64,000 nucleotides of DNA from Dirofilaria immitis. Its lineage: Eukaryota; Nematoda; Chromadorea; Rhabditida; Onchocercidae. The position numbers were made by a program, and so were the translations under genes. The stretch is from the NCBI GenBank assembly GCA_024305405.1, contig JAKNDB010000105.1, positions 3,533,501-3,597,500 on the forward strand. The letters run 5' to 3'. Of the stretch, positions 28,932-45,600 are shown piece by piece. Position 1 is the first letter of the stretch. Each line of letters opens with the position of its first letter. The notes under the pieces were generated by a model. That model had not been told where the DNA came from. It saw nothing but the letters and a program-made list of their open reading frames with translations, and searched no databases.

Positions 28932-29804
28932 CTGAACTTAGATGACTGGATTATTTTTTTAATTCTTTTTTCGAATTTATGTTGCACGACATGGTAAGGA
29001 TTGGATGATAAGTAATTATAGAACTAACTTTAAAGAGATTATGAATTATTATAATAATTTGTTATCATGCTAATATTTATAAGATTCATATAAATTCAGT
29101 CAAATATATGAATAGTTCATTTTTAAATTTCTTTCTGTCTTCTTGTCTTTTCAAAATTTTTTTTTCTTCCGTGATGTTCTTTTGGGAAGAAAATTTGCAT
29201 AACTTTTCTTATTCTCTCTTGCATTACAGTTATTGTTTCCGTTTTAAGTTATTTTTTTCTATGTATTATTGTCTAATTTGCGTTCCGAATTTTTGTAATT
29301 TCAAAGTTTTAACAAATAAAATATAAGGAAGAAGACTGGCAGTTGTTTTCATATACATTTTTGGAAATGGCATTGAGTCTTATCAAAGATTACTATTTAG
29401 TGATACCAAATTGCGTATATATTCATAGCATATCATTATATTATTAACTTGTTAATTCTAGGAAGCGTTTTGTGAGCTACCTTAATTAGTTCAACGAATT
29501 TCTGAGTTTAATATTTCGCTTTTCAATGATAAACATAATTGCATTACATAGAAGTTAGAAACAGGGCTTTTCTTCTTAATAATAGTAGTAAGCGGATAGT
29601 ATGTTCACTGAATATTTTTGAATCTGAAGCCAAAGATCATCTCATTAACGCTACAGATTTTACAGAATAACTGGTAAAGACAGTATTTCCATCCAGTAAT
29701 GCAGAATCGGTGTAATATGAATTTGATATTGCAACGAATATCAGAATATCTGTTGGAAAATGATTAAATACTTCGAATAATTGTTGTCATTATTTATTTC
29801 TTCA

Positions 29805-29806
<2 letters not shown>

Positions 29807-29842
<36 letters not shown>
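29807..29842. repeat. (AT)n microsatellite
   Basis: Uninterrupted alternating AT run of about 36 bp; likely polymorphic in length. Confidence 0.95.
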
Positions 29843-29847
<5 letters not shown>

Positions 29848-30300
29848 ATGAAAGTATATTTTTCTCATATATATATTACATATGCTAGTATCCAAGTATA
29901 TTTCTTCTAAAATAAATTGCTTTGCATTAAATGTGCTAAGTAGCAATAAAAAAAGGTAAAGATATACCAATATAAGTTAAGATTATACAATGAGTTTCAT
30001 GTAATGGTAATCTCATGACAATAAGAGTGTGAGCTAGGTAAAAACAACACAAACATTTCAGCAAGGCCTTTTATGTTGTATCCTTATAATTTATAATATT
30101 TAATTTCCTGTATCCTAAAATATTTAAACTTCATTATTATAACTACAGTTATATTAGTTATTAAAACTACTATATTTTTCTCTTTTGAATCGATTGTTTT
30201 TCAACAGTTCAAAAGTTTTCTAAACATAAGACGTATTATAATTACGACGCAATAAAGACGCTTCACAAAAGGCAAACTCTCGTTAAAAATAATTAAAACA

Positions 30301-30429
30301 ATGCAACAGCAGCCATCTTACTTTCGCTATCAACATCCTGAAACTCAAATAGTTGCATATCGGAGAACTGTGAAATGTGAGCTGTCGCATAACGGTAGTG
30401 TGGATGACGTAGACTGGCGAGTTGTGTGA
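30301..30429 (+). CDS. short open reading frame, doubtful
   Basis: An ATG-started frame of 42 codons, beginning MQQQPSYFRYQHPETQ and ending VDWRVV before TGA. Its composition is less biased toward Phe/Ile/Lys than the surrounding noise, and it lies about 1 kb upstream of RAB1. I recognise no family. It could be a small gene, an upstream exon or chance. Confidence 0.15.
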   Translation: MQQQPSYFRYQHPETQIVAYRRTVKCELSHNGSVDDVDWRVV

Positions 30430-31376
30430 CTGAGGAATTTGTTCCTTGCGTGTAAGTGGTGCACGTGGATGGGGATTTACTTAGGACTATTTGAGTTTGA
30501 GATGTCGCATAAACCGCTAATGCATTAAATGCTTCCAGCGTAAATCATTACCATCATCTGTGAAGTATTCTACTGATTATTTGATTTGAGCTGTCCTATT
30601 CGGTTACTTATTTCTTGACATTTCATCTAAATAGAGAGGGTGCAGCTCGTTTTTTATTTTTTATTCTAAGAACAGATGTTAATAACTGTTGTGGATCTGC
30701 AAAAATAACGTTCGTCGAAAATTGTTAGGCTAGTTAGAGCATCTTCATCAATGCCTTTGAGTCATGCAAAAACCCTTCCATTTCTCTACGAAGCAGCTAC
30801 TAAACTTATTTAATATGAAATTGATTTGAAAGAGTTGTTTAGTATATCTAAATGATTACTAATGTTACGGAAATTACCACTGGATTCCAAGATGGATAAT
30901 ACAACTATTTCGAGTTATGATGGAATTGATATCGCATGGCAGTTCAAGCGAGTGAAAAAATGTATAACAGTTGGATTGGTCGAAAAAACCATTCGACTCA
31001 GCTAATTTCTCACTATTTTGATGAAAACTAAAGTAAATTAATGGAAAAATTTATCCGTCTTACCGTAAAAGTACCAAATTATAACTTGTTCGCAGCTATG
31101 ATTCATAGCAAAATCAGTACTTGTGAGAAGCTTGCATTGAAATCTTGTGTGTCCATCTGTCTTTTCGTTTATTGCTTCAGTGTTTTGATCTCTATTGTTA
31201 TTGTGGATCGAAGTCGATTTTTTTAATCGTAGTTTTTAACTTAAAAGTTTAACTGTGATAAAATTATTTTTCATCGCTACCTGGAAATTAATAATTGCTG
31301 GTTAAAACATCTTTTAAAGGATATTCGAAAATTTGAAACAAATTGAACTGAGGATCTGTCGAGGGAACTGTCGCAT
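30383..31376 (+). promoter_or_regulatory. repeated TGTCGCAT motif upstream of RAB1
   Basis: The octamer TGTCGCAT occurs at 30383-30390, 30503-30510 and 31369-31376, each preceded by GA(G)CT, GA or GAAC, in the last 1.1 kb before the RAB1 start. A degenerate version (GAGCTGTCCTAT) is near 30590. Three copies of a GC-containing octamer in 1 kb of AT-rich DNA suggest a factor-binding site. Role inferred only. Confidence 0.3.
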
Positions 31377-31402
31377 CACTCATGAATATTTTTTTATGTT
31401 TT

Positions 31403-31414
31403 CATTTTTTCAGA
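31403..31414 (+). promoter_or_regulatory. candidate trans-splice acceptor before RAB1
   Basis: A strong polypyrimidine tract ends in TTTTTTCAG at about 31413, 45 nt upstream of the RAB1 ATG, with no convincing donor upstream. This is the usual arrangement for spliced-leader addition in nematodes. Confidence 0.5.
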
Positions 31415-31458
31415 CACACTTTCCCAGAACGGCATAAATATTTGTTAAGTGTGAAGTT

Positions 31459-36062
<4,604 letters not shown>

Positions 36063-37434
36063 GAGTTGCTGAAATATATATTTTTTCAACATCGACTGTC
36101 TATTAATATATTTTATAAGCAATCAAAAATACATTTTTCGACTTTTTCATCCATATTATTCTTTTTATTTTTCTTTTTCCTAGCTATTTTCAGTTTTCCT
36201 TTTATTTTCTTTGAAAAAAAAAAAGGCAAGATTTCTCATTATACCGATTCAACTGTGATGTGAATTTTTATTTTGTTTTATTTTTTACCTAATTAGTGAT
36301 TGAATTGTTTTTTCAGAATTTTCCTTAGTTTTCATGGCATTGAAACATGATACTATCGTTAGAGTTAAATAAACACTGTATAACACTAAACCTTTATTAT
36401 TACTGAAGAATAAAAACTTATGGAATAGTTGTTTTGGAAATGGATTTCTTGGTTTTATCATATTTTAATTTCAGAAGCACTATAATGACTGGGATGTTAT
36501 TTGCAATAACCGATTTTTATTCTTAATTATAGACAGTTTCTCCTGTCTTCTTTTAGGCTTCTTTAAAAATCTCCTGACATAGTGATTTGATAACGATTGT
36601 GATTTTATCAAATCAAAAATCACATATTTGATCATTTGGAAATACAGCAGATAGTTCGTGGAGAACCCTTCCGATCCTTCCTTTATTTGTCCTTTCTTAT
36701 CCTTTTCCATTCTTATAATTCGAAAAGTTTTAGTCATCGTTTTGTTAAAGCATATTATTGATTCGTGTAATGAAAATCTTACAATTCTTACCGAGAAAAT
36801 TAATTTATAATTGCATTGCGACATGAATAGGTTAAAATTATTATTATTGTTTCATAATATATTGATAAATATCGGCGCTTTTACAAAAATTGATTTATTC
36901 AAGTTTTATAAGTTTAAGTGAAAATCTCTCTAGCTAAAATAAATATTTTTCTCCATGTAGTTTTGCTTGTTACGCGATATAATCACCATTAGGATGCAAT
37001 TGGTTATGATAGTCATAGTATTTTGAATTCGTTACAATGTAATCAGCTGTTGGACCATATCTGAATGCTGCGAACTATTTTATTTTCTCTAAAAAATAAT
37101 GAAATTGCATTCAAATTTATTTCACTATTGAGGACTTTTATTAGGTATTTTTGGTTTATTGAATGGTTGGAAAAATCGATTGATTGATACAGACTCGTCT
37201 AAATTTAAGTTCATCGCATCATTTTAATAATGATAGTAATATGACGGGTAATATGAGCTGCAAGAATTGTATGCCATTCTGTTAGATTTTAAAATATCAT
37301 TTAGTTATATCGACCTTGTTAACATTTGGAGCCTTACTACTGATGGTAATTTTTCGAGCTGTTGGTGTTATACTTCAGAATTTCTCACCACTTCTCAACA
37401 TCGATTCGGCTCGTTATTTCTAGTATTTATAATC

Positions 37435-37524
37435 ACTACAGGTTATAAGCCATGTCTCATCTAATTATTAGCATTATATAACTACAGGTTATAAGCCATG
37501 TCTCATCTAATTATTAGCATTATA
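37435..37524. repeat. two-copy 46-bp tandem repeat
   Basis: ACTACAGGTTATAAGCCATG begins at 37435 and again at 37481; both copies continue identically to GCATTATA. The identity suggests a recent duplication. Confidence 0.95.
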
Positions 37525-37740
37525 ACAATAAATTTAATCCCGAAAGATAACTGGAGTGCAATTTTTGAGATTTCTTCAGCAAATTATGCTATCCTAAGCT
37601 ACTAAATAGACGAATAAATGAGATAATAAAAGAAACAAGTAGAGCCTTAGTGACTAATATGTATGAAATTTGTTTGGTCATGATGTTTCCTCTATATATA
37701 TTTATATATATATAAATGAAATATAAGATTTAAGTTAATA

Positions 37741-37896
37741 TTTTAGCTCTACTATATCAGTATGGATTCGCCAGCCTAATTTATTGCTTATACTTTAGTT
37801 CAACTATGGACTAAAAATTATTATATTGTAACTCATTGTCATTTCAGTTATCATTCTATTGATTGGCGAATCCATACTGATATAGTAGAGCTAAAA
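37741..37896. mobile_element. MITE-like element, perfect 33-bp terminal inverted repeats
   Basis: Left arm 37741-37773 begins TTTTAGCTCTACTATATCAG and ends ATTCGCCA; right arm 37864-37896 is its exact reverse complement. The total is 156 bp with a 90-bp AT-rich centre and no coding capacity, typical of a non-autonomous DNA transposon. Perfect arms imply recent origin or arm conversion. No target-site duplication is evident. Confidence 0.75.
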
Positions 37897-40800
37897 CATT
37901 AGATTAAGAAATGGGACAAGTGAAACACTGATATGATAATTTTCACGAAATTTATTTATTTTTTCCACTTCGTTGCATCCACTGTAATGCAATTGCGAAA
38001 TTCATTTAAATAAATTACAAAATAAAATGAACTGGAGGTCCTTTTATAAAAATAAGATTTAAGGAACAAAGATGAGGAAAAAACTTATATGTTTCTTATT
38101 TCTTTATCTTTTTTAATCATTAAACGATTTATCTATCAGCATTTTATTGAAATGATTAAAGCATTTGTGAAATGAAAATGATAGAAAAGAAATAGCAGTA
38201 AAAAATTTCACCCGATAGAAACATTCTTTTAGAGTTTGAAGAACCAAATTTTGGTTTTCAAGCGAGCAGTACTAAAATAATCCTGGATGAACAAGGATTG
38301 AAGAAAAAATTGTATAATTTTTATTGTAGGAATTCCAAAAAATGCAGTAAAGCATATCAACCTCATCGTTAAACCGAATGTTCGACATTTTGTTGCTTCA
38401 ATCATACAACTTCGATCATACAACATATCTTATTTTCAGTAATTTGAATTCAAGTCAAAATCTAATCACTAAAACTTTTTAAGCATTATTAATCCATTTT
38501 TGAATTTTAAACTTTATTACATCAGTATGAATTAAGTCATAAGAATGAATATAATTTCGGATAACTGAAAAATACATTGATTTCGATATTTCTTATCTTT
38601 TAAATTTGATATTCAATTATCATTTCAGGCGAGATTTACTATTTTTGTTTACAATGACTCATCACATATCGTAACAAATACAATTTTTCTAAATATCTCG
38701 CGAAATCTACCGAAATTATATAGTGAATATTTCGGTGACATTATTTAAATAAATGAATTTTGTTACAGGAAATATTATAGTATCTTTACTGGACATTCAG
38801 TTTTTGAATTTTGATGGGTTTCTCTCAGGGAATTAGATAAACGAGAGATTTACATTGATTTTGCATGAATCCTAATTAGATTGTTAGACCTTAGCTAATA
38901 CCTCACATTTTCTTTTTCCTTAAAACTATTCGAAGTTTCAATTCAATTGTTAACAGTTGATAAATGTAAAAATTTAAATTATGAAGATTTTATTTGTAAT
39001 TGATTATGAATATTCCGGAATTTGAAAAGTTATGCATGATCAGAATGTATAACGGATCATCGATGGATAAACTAATGACAAACCCAGGAAATCGTGAAAG
39101 GCGAGATCTAATTTCATATACGTGAACCTATGCAGTCATCTCTGCTCAATTTTCACGGTAGTTACGGTATATTATTATAGTGTGAAACGAGCGCATACCT
39201 TTCTTTCATTTTCGTAAACATAGCACACATAGCACAACAGGAAAGGCTGTCAATGATTTGCATCATGCACCGTCAAATGGTGATAGAACAGTTACGGTGA
39301 ATCCATCTGTTATGCAGTTAATGAGTTGAATGAAAAGTTTGGTGCAAAGAATGCTAGAAAAATGATGGTTATTTTCACGTACGGATATTACCAGGTTTCC
39401 ACTTCATTTCCTATCTCGCCAACTGTTATCACGATCACTAAAAACTAAGACTCATTTCTTGACTTTGCACGTTTAATTTAGTCTCTTCACTATTTTAATT
39501 TCTTTTTCAAAGTTATATACCATTTTAATCACTTAAAACAATCCGACCAAAGCAAGTTAAGTAGATTATAATAAGAATATAAAGCTAAAGCAGTATTTGC
39601 CGAGGATGAAAATAAACTTCCGATGCGAAACAAAATATTGCGATCACTGGAGATCCATCGGTATGTAATTATTTTTAGGTTATTAAATTAATCAGACTTT
39701 TGCAATAAATAAATGTTTCCGCACTTCCTTCATTCTGCAAATGTTTAGTATTTTTCCATCGTTAAATGCATTTGGTTCAACTTGACATACACTATGCCAA
39801 AAATTCCAAAATTGAATTTATTAAAGTATCTTGGCCTTCGGTTCTCTTATTTTATTTTATCAAAAACTTCAAGAAGCTCCAGTCTTTTTACGACTAGTAT
39901 TTTCGACGATGTAAATTGTGATAATGTCGTTCCTCTGCAAAGTTTTTCTGCAAATCAATAGTTCCGAGCAAGAATAGATATTATGTAAATTATGCAATTT
40001 TTTTCGGTCAGAAAGGATGTGTGTGTATTCGGAAACTTGTGTAAATGGCTTCTGAAGAAATAACCACATTAACGTGATATCAAGTAACTGGGAGCTATCG
40101 TAAACTCGTAATAAAAAAGAGCTTATAGGGAATGGAGATGTACAAAAACTAATTTTTTTCGAGCTCGGATGTTTTAGTAGGTTTAACTTGACAGATATAT
40201 GTATACATTTATACATTTATTCGGAACTATTAATAAATAAGTTGTTAAGTTATTGAACTGTTTAATTTGAGGAACTGAGCATACACTGGTTCACTAAACA
40301 AATGAAAACAGGCGAAAAGCATAATAATAAACAACAACGATCTTTTTACACAACATGTACTGATATAAAAAATACTTATAAAAATACAAGAGCATTCTTC
40401 ATATCTTAATCAATAGCGGTTTTAATGAACTTATCAGTCAACAGTTCAAGCAAATAAGTTATTTTTCAACTCGAAAATCTCATCTGTCTCCTCTTTCATT
40501 CATTTAAACTTATTCTGATTTCAAATCAATGATAAAATAAATATGTGGAATCAAACGCACATACTTCTACGTGATATTACAAGGATAAGTGCGATGACCC
40601 GTCTCATTTTAACAAGAATCTCTCATTGAAGGGACGGCAGAACGAAAAAAAATTGCGCAGGAATGTTTTCAAGAATTAAAGTATTCGGAAATGGGAAAAT
40701 TTTTCTGTGAAATTCTTCCTCATAACAATCGAAAAACGTAGTTATACTTTTGGAAAACAAAATGGAAAATTGGGGTTCATTCGAAAACTAGTTTCAAAGA

Positions 40801-42695
40801 AGAAAGGAATCTCTGAGTTTACAGAAAGCTCCAATTATGAAGAAGGTATTGACAATAATAATGAGGTAACAAATTTCTGGGAACTTGCATAAGAAAGATA
40901 TATAGATGGATTTCATACATGTATCATGGAATAATTTTAGAGTTGTAAATCAGATCTTCAGAAATTAACAAATATTAGAAAAATAAGATTTCCCATTCCA
41001 GAAATAGCAAAAATATTTTAAAAAACTGCAGAATAATACATATGGTATAATATAATACGCAATAATTTTCAGCCTTCCTCTGCAATAAGAGGAACCAAAA
41101 ACTTTTGAGAAAGACGAATAAAATCATGATATCCATCTATACTTTCTATCCTGTTATAGATATATCTCTTTCTTTTGTACCTTCTCTCACCCGTTTTAAC
41201 AGAAAAAGGCCAGGCAGCTAAGATATAGCGAGGTATATCTATGAGATCAATCGAATCTCAGATACCGCTACATTCAGAGATTTATCATGAAATTCTGAAA
41301 ATTATATCATTCAAAAATCGGCAGAAGCTTAGTGCAAATTATGTTTTAGATTTAAAATATGGAAATATGTAAGGAGACAAGCATTTAATAAAAAAAATGT
41401 TTAGGTCAGAGTAATCAGTGTCTGCTAGTAGTATCAAACATTTCAATCCAATCTGCGAACAATAAAATAAGTGTTGTTATGATTAAACAAAAAATACGAA
41501 CTATTCTAGACACCAATCACTTTGATCTAAACTGTTATTTACCCTGTAAATTGGAAAAAATATTTTGTAAAAAGATGAATATGATATAAACGAAAACAAT
41601 TATAGCTGCTAAAGAGATTCATTGAGGTGCATAGTTCATACCTTTTTCCTTTTTTTTTAAAAAAATAAATATTGCGGATTTCACTACATAATATAAGTAT
41701 TTGCTTATATAATTTTGGGTTCAAAATCTTCAACAATAAAAATGAGCCTTCTAAATATCTAAATAGATTTATTCGTAACGGACTACCAGACCTTGTCATT
41801 AATTGAAGTCACAATATATTAGGTAAGTATGATCTTTCGTTCGATTGCTTACAAAGGCAGACTTACTAATAATGAATACCAATGATGACTTTTCTCCCAT
41901 ACATAAATGAAACCTTTATGTCGCATATCATAAGTTTTTACAACTACTATAAAATGTAGATATATAATATCATTAGTACTTTATTTATAAATAAATAAGT
42001 GATTTCAAACCGTCATCTTCAAATGCTTCACTGCTTGGATTCCGAAATTAATTTATATTGTCATTGAAGACTTATGTCTATAAAATCTTTTTTCTCGTAC
42101 GATCTTACTCTCTATATTTTTGATGAATTCTATGTTGAAAGAAATAAATTCTTCGAACAAGAAAGAGAAACGATAGAACAAATATATGATTCTTAATATT
42201 TCTCTGAAAGAGATCGGATGAAGAAGCATACAAATTTATGCATTAATTAATAATAACAGATAAGAAAATATTCAAGACTTTTTCCGGCTAAATAAGAAAA
42301 TTTTATTGTTTTATATCAAATTTGAGCTGGGAAATTCTCCTGACAATCATATGATTACTCTTTCTTCTCCATAATCAATTTCAGTCGATTTGCTTTCAAA
42401 GAATCGAAAACGATTCTTTCTTCATGATTTCAAGATCTACTAGAATTTGTATGAATTGTTATTTTTCGCCTCCTTCTCTCTTTTTACGAGAGCATAAATC
42501 TAAAGACAAAATTTTTAGGATTACCTGATCTTGTCTTCATTCCATAAAAATCTCTGAAAAATAAAACATTTTTACGAAATTTCATATAATTTAACGAAAA
42601 AATCGAAACAGGCGAAATGACCAGTGGTGCGAAATAAAAAGGAAATGGAATTCATATGTAACAAAGTTAATTAAGGATATAGAAAATTCACAAAG

Positions 42696-45600
42696 TCAAT
42701 GAGTGATAGCTGGATTTTGTAAATTGTTTAAAAACTGCAATGCTTGTGCTTGTGGAAACTGATTAAGAACACTGGCAGCAGTAAGAGACTGATTGAAAGC
42801 CTGATGGGCTGCTAAACCCAGTGAACCAGACATCAGAGTATTCTGGGTAAACTGGTGTTGTTCTGCAGTTACAGCTGTTTGTACAAAGGGATCTTGACCA
42901 AGCCTTCCTGAACTTCCTGATTTTCCGATAACCGGACTGAATGGGTTTTGTTCTGAAGCAACAACAGCCGAGGAAGCAGCAAAATTAGTGGTTACTTGCA
43001 TAATTTGTCTCTCGATGTTAGTTTTCAGTGGATCAGTAATTAGAGCGTTTTGTTGCTGCTCCTTCTGATGATGATGATGGACAAATGGCATTGAATCAGT
43101 CATTGGTGAGTTCCTCACAGACATCGTTTTCTCAAGAATGTTGGCAACATTAGTTGCTTTGATGTTGCTTTCGCGATGCTGCAAATTGAGCTGTGACTGT
43201 GCTGCTTCAGCTTCAGCTCGCGCTTTCATCGCATGTGATTTCATATGGGCATTTAGACTTTTCACCTAAAAGATTTAATATTTTAAATTCCCTTCGATGA
43301 AATTAAAACAAAACGGATTATAGCGCTGCAACAGTAATAATATAGGTGGTTACAAATTTTTCATGCAAGCAAGAATTTACTTTTTCGAAATATTTTTCAC
43401 AAAGGCGACAGTGAAAGAAACCATCGGCTGCTGGTTGAGCACCTTTTTTGACTGGTGTCCTATGCAACTGCAAAGAAAAGTGACGAGAAGAATGTCATAA
43501 GTAAATAACGATCTATCAACTGTATCCGCTACAGTCTTTTTGACTTGGCAACTTTCACTTCACAACTGTTAATACAATATAAGCAAAAATCAGGCCCATT
43601 TCATTCTTTTTTTTTGGAAAATATTGCCTATCGCAACTTTCACAATAAGATTTTGATATCGAAATCGCTTATTACGTGTTCTTCGCTGCAAAAACTTTGA
43701 AAACCAAGCTTTTCCGAATTCGAGAATCTTGTCAGTTTTTCAAAAATTTTAGAAATAAGGACCTTATAAGCTGGATTAGAATCCGGATGCAATCCAATGC
43801 TTCATGACTATAATTAATCTGAATTACCTGAATGATTGCACATTCTGAAATTTGAAATTGTGATGAAAAATGCGCTGCCATGTTACCTGAGCAAAACACC
43901 GAGATGTACCATCATTTCTCATAATGAGTGATGACGAAGCGCTTGAATGCGGCAATTCTCCGAATCTTGCCATTGAGCATCTCCGTCCTATCGGCGAACA
44001 ACCTATGTTCCTATCCGGATGCCCGCTCTTTATCTTCCTAAAAACAAATAAAAATTCGAAATCATCCTAAAATAATTTGGAAACTGGAAACCTAAAAGTA
44101 TTACTGTCATTAATAAAATGATTTTAGCAAAAACTGACATTATATATATCAATTTTACGCAAAAACATTTAATTCCTAATCTCAGAAGTTTAACGATCTC
44201 AAGATACTTTATAATTTTAAATTTAAAAAAATTTTTTGTATTATCAAAATCTATTTAAATGCACATTGCAATATCAATAACTCCTCAGAAGAAGAGGACA
44301 AAAAATATACAACTGATTTTTAGTTTTAAAATATCAATCTGTGAGTCGAAAGTTTGCAATATTTCGCAATAATCACGTTATAAGGCAAGAGAAAATACTT
44401 AAAAATACCGAGGGTCATGAGAAATTGGAGACAGATTAGTTCCTTCTTCTGAACCTGATAATTCATCATTACCAATTGGTCGATTATTTGATCTCAGATT
44501 GTAACTTTCCATTAAATCGAGCTAAACAAAGTAAAATGCATTAAAAAACTCCATATTGTAAGTTTTAAGTTTTTAATTCAAATGATTAACAAAGTGAAAT
44601 TTATACATTACGAATGAGAAATAAAATATTTTGTTGCGTTTATGAATCTCAATTTAGCAAATTATGCCGAAAAACAATATCCGTGATTGAATAAGCAACC
44701 TGCTGCTGCATTTCCAGCAGTTGACGTTTACGTCGCAAATTTCTTAGTTTTCGATAATCATCTGGACATGCTTTCTTCCACATGTAATAAAATTCTACAC
44801 ACTGTTTCACTGTTTTGTTACCTAACTGCAATGTACAAGAAATATCGAATGACATGGAAAAAATAAAATGTCGAAAAAATGGCACGCGCGAGATTCGGAG
44901 AATTGCTACATCCATATATTTGTCACATAATTAGGCTATTTATGAGTTTGAATTTGCTGTATTTTGTTCGCTTACTCATCTTGTTCTGGTGATAATTCTT
45001 AAAGGCGAAATATTATAAATGCGTCAAAGTAATCTTGTCGTGAAAATTTTTATATATTTTTGATTAACACAATATTTTTAAAAGAATCAGATAAAACGAA
45101 CATCTAATGCTACTTGATGGAAATCTTTCTCGCCTTTGTAAATGGCATCTTGAAAAAAACTAATTTCTTCCGGTGTCCAAGAACTTGTATCAGTATATAT
45201 CGAATTATAAATGATAGGATACTGACTCCAATCTAATGTATCTGATCGCATTAAATCCAAAACAGCTTCTTGAATATTTCCTTAACAAGTAAATGCATGG
45301 AAATATTAATATATAAGTGGAAAGATGTGGTGTTAATGTTGTATTAATTTCAAAACGAAGTTTGAATTGCTGGGAAAATATAGAGTAAGAGAACGCAAGA
45401 ATGTCGAAATCAAATGGAACTGTTCGATAGAAAAGTATCACAGTTACTAACTTAACGATTACAATCAACGATTACAGGATTTTATGAAAGTTTTATCCAT
45501 CCGATAGTGCAAACCTTGTTTTCCATTAACAAATGTAATGCCAATTCTCTATTCCTGCCTGGCCGTGGTACTGCTTTGCTATAAGCCAACAACTCATACG

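Larger units (their letters stand above)
25701..31458. other. intergenic stretch between ELL and RAB1
   Basis: ELL 3'UTR, RAB1 promoter and AT-rich filler. No exon is supported. It holds a two-copy tandem repeat at 28847-28931, a (TA)n run at 29807-29842, a 42-codon open frame at 30301-30429, and three copies of TGTCGCAT in the kilobase before RAB1. Confidence 0.55.
36063..42695. other. 6.6-kb intergenic stretch between convergent RAB1 and the ELM2-SANT gene
   Basis: Contains both 3'UTRs. No recognised gene. Open frames at minus 36480-36824, minus 39869-40216 and plus 40707-40892 lack motifs. Two small islands near 39.06-39.33 kb have more coding-like composition (see findings). Repeats: a 46-bp tandem duplication near 37.4 kb and a perfect 33-bp inverted repeat at 37.74-37.90 kb. 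Confidence 0.55.

Noticed and set aside
36480..36824. 114-codon minus-strand open frame downstream of RAB1
   Set aside because: Overlaps the expected RAB1 3' region, has no recognisable motif and biased composition.
39869..40216. 115-codon minus-strand open frame
   Set aside because: No motif, no splice context, composition like the surrounding noncoding frames.
45102..45280. Apparent frameshift in the SANT-start exon (T run before CAAGATGCC)
   Set aside because: A recount shows seven Ts; the exon is 179 nt and fits phase exactly, so there is no defect.
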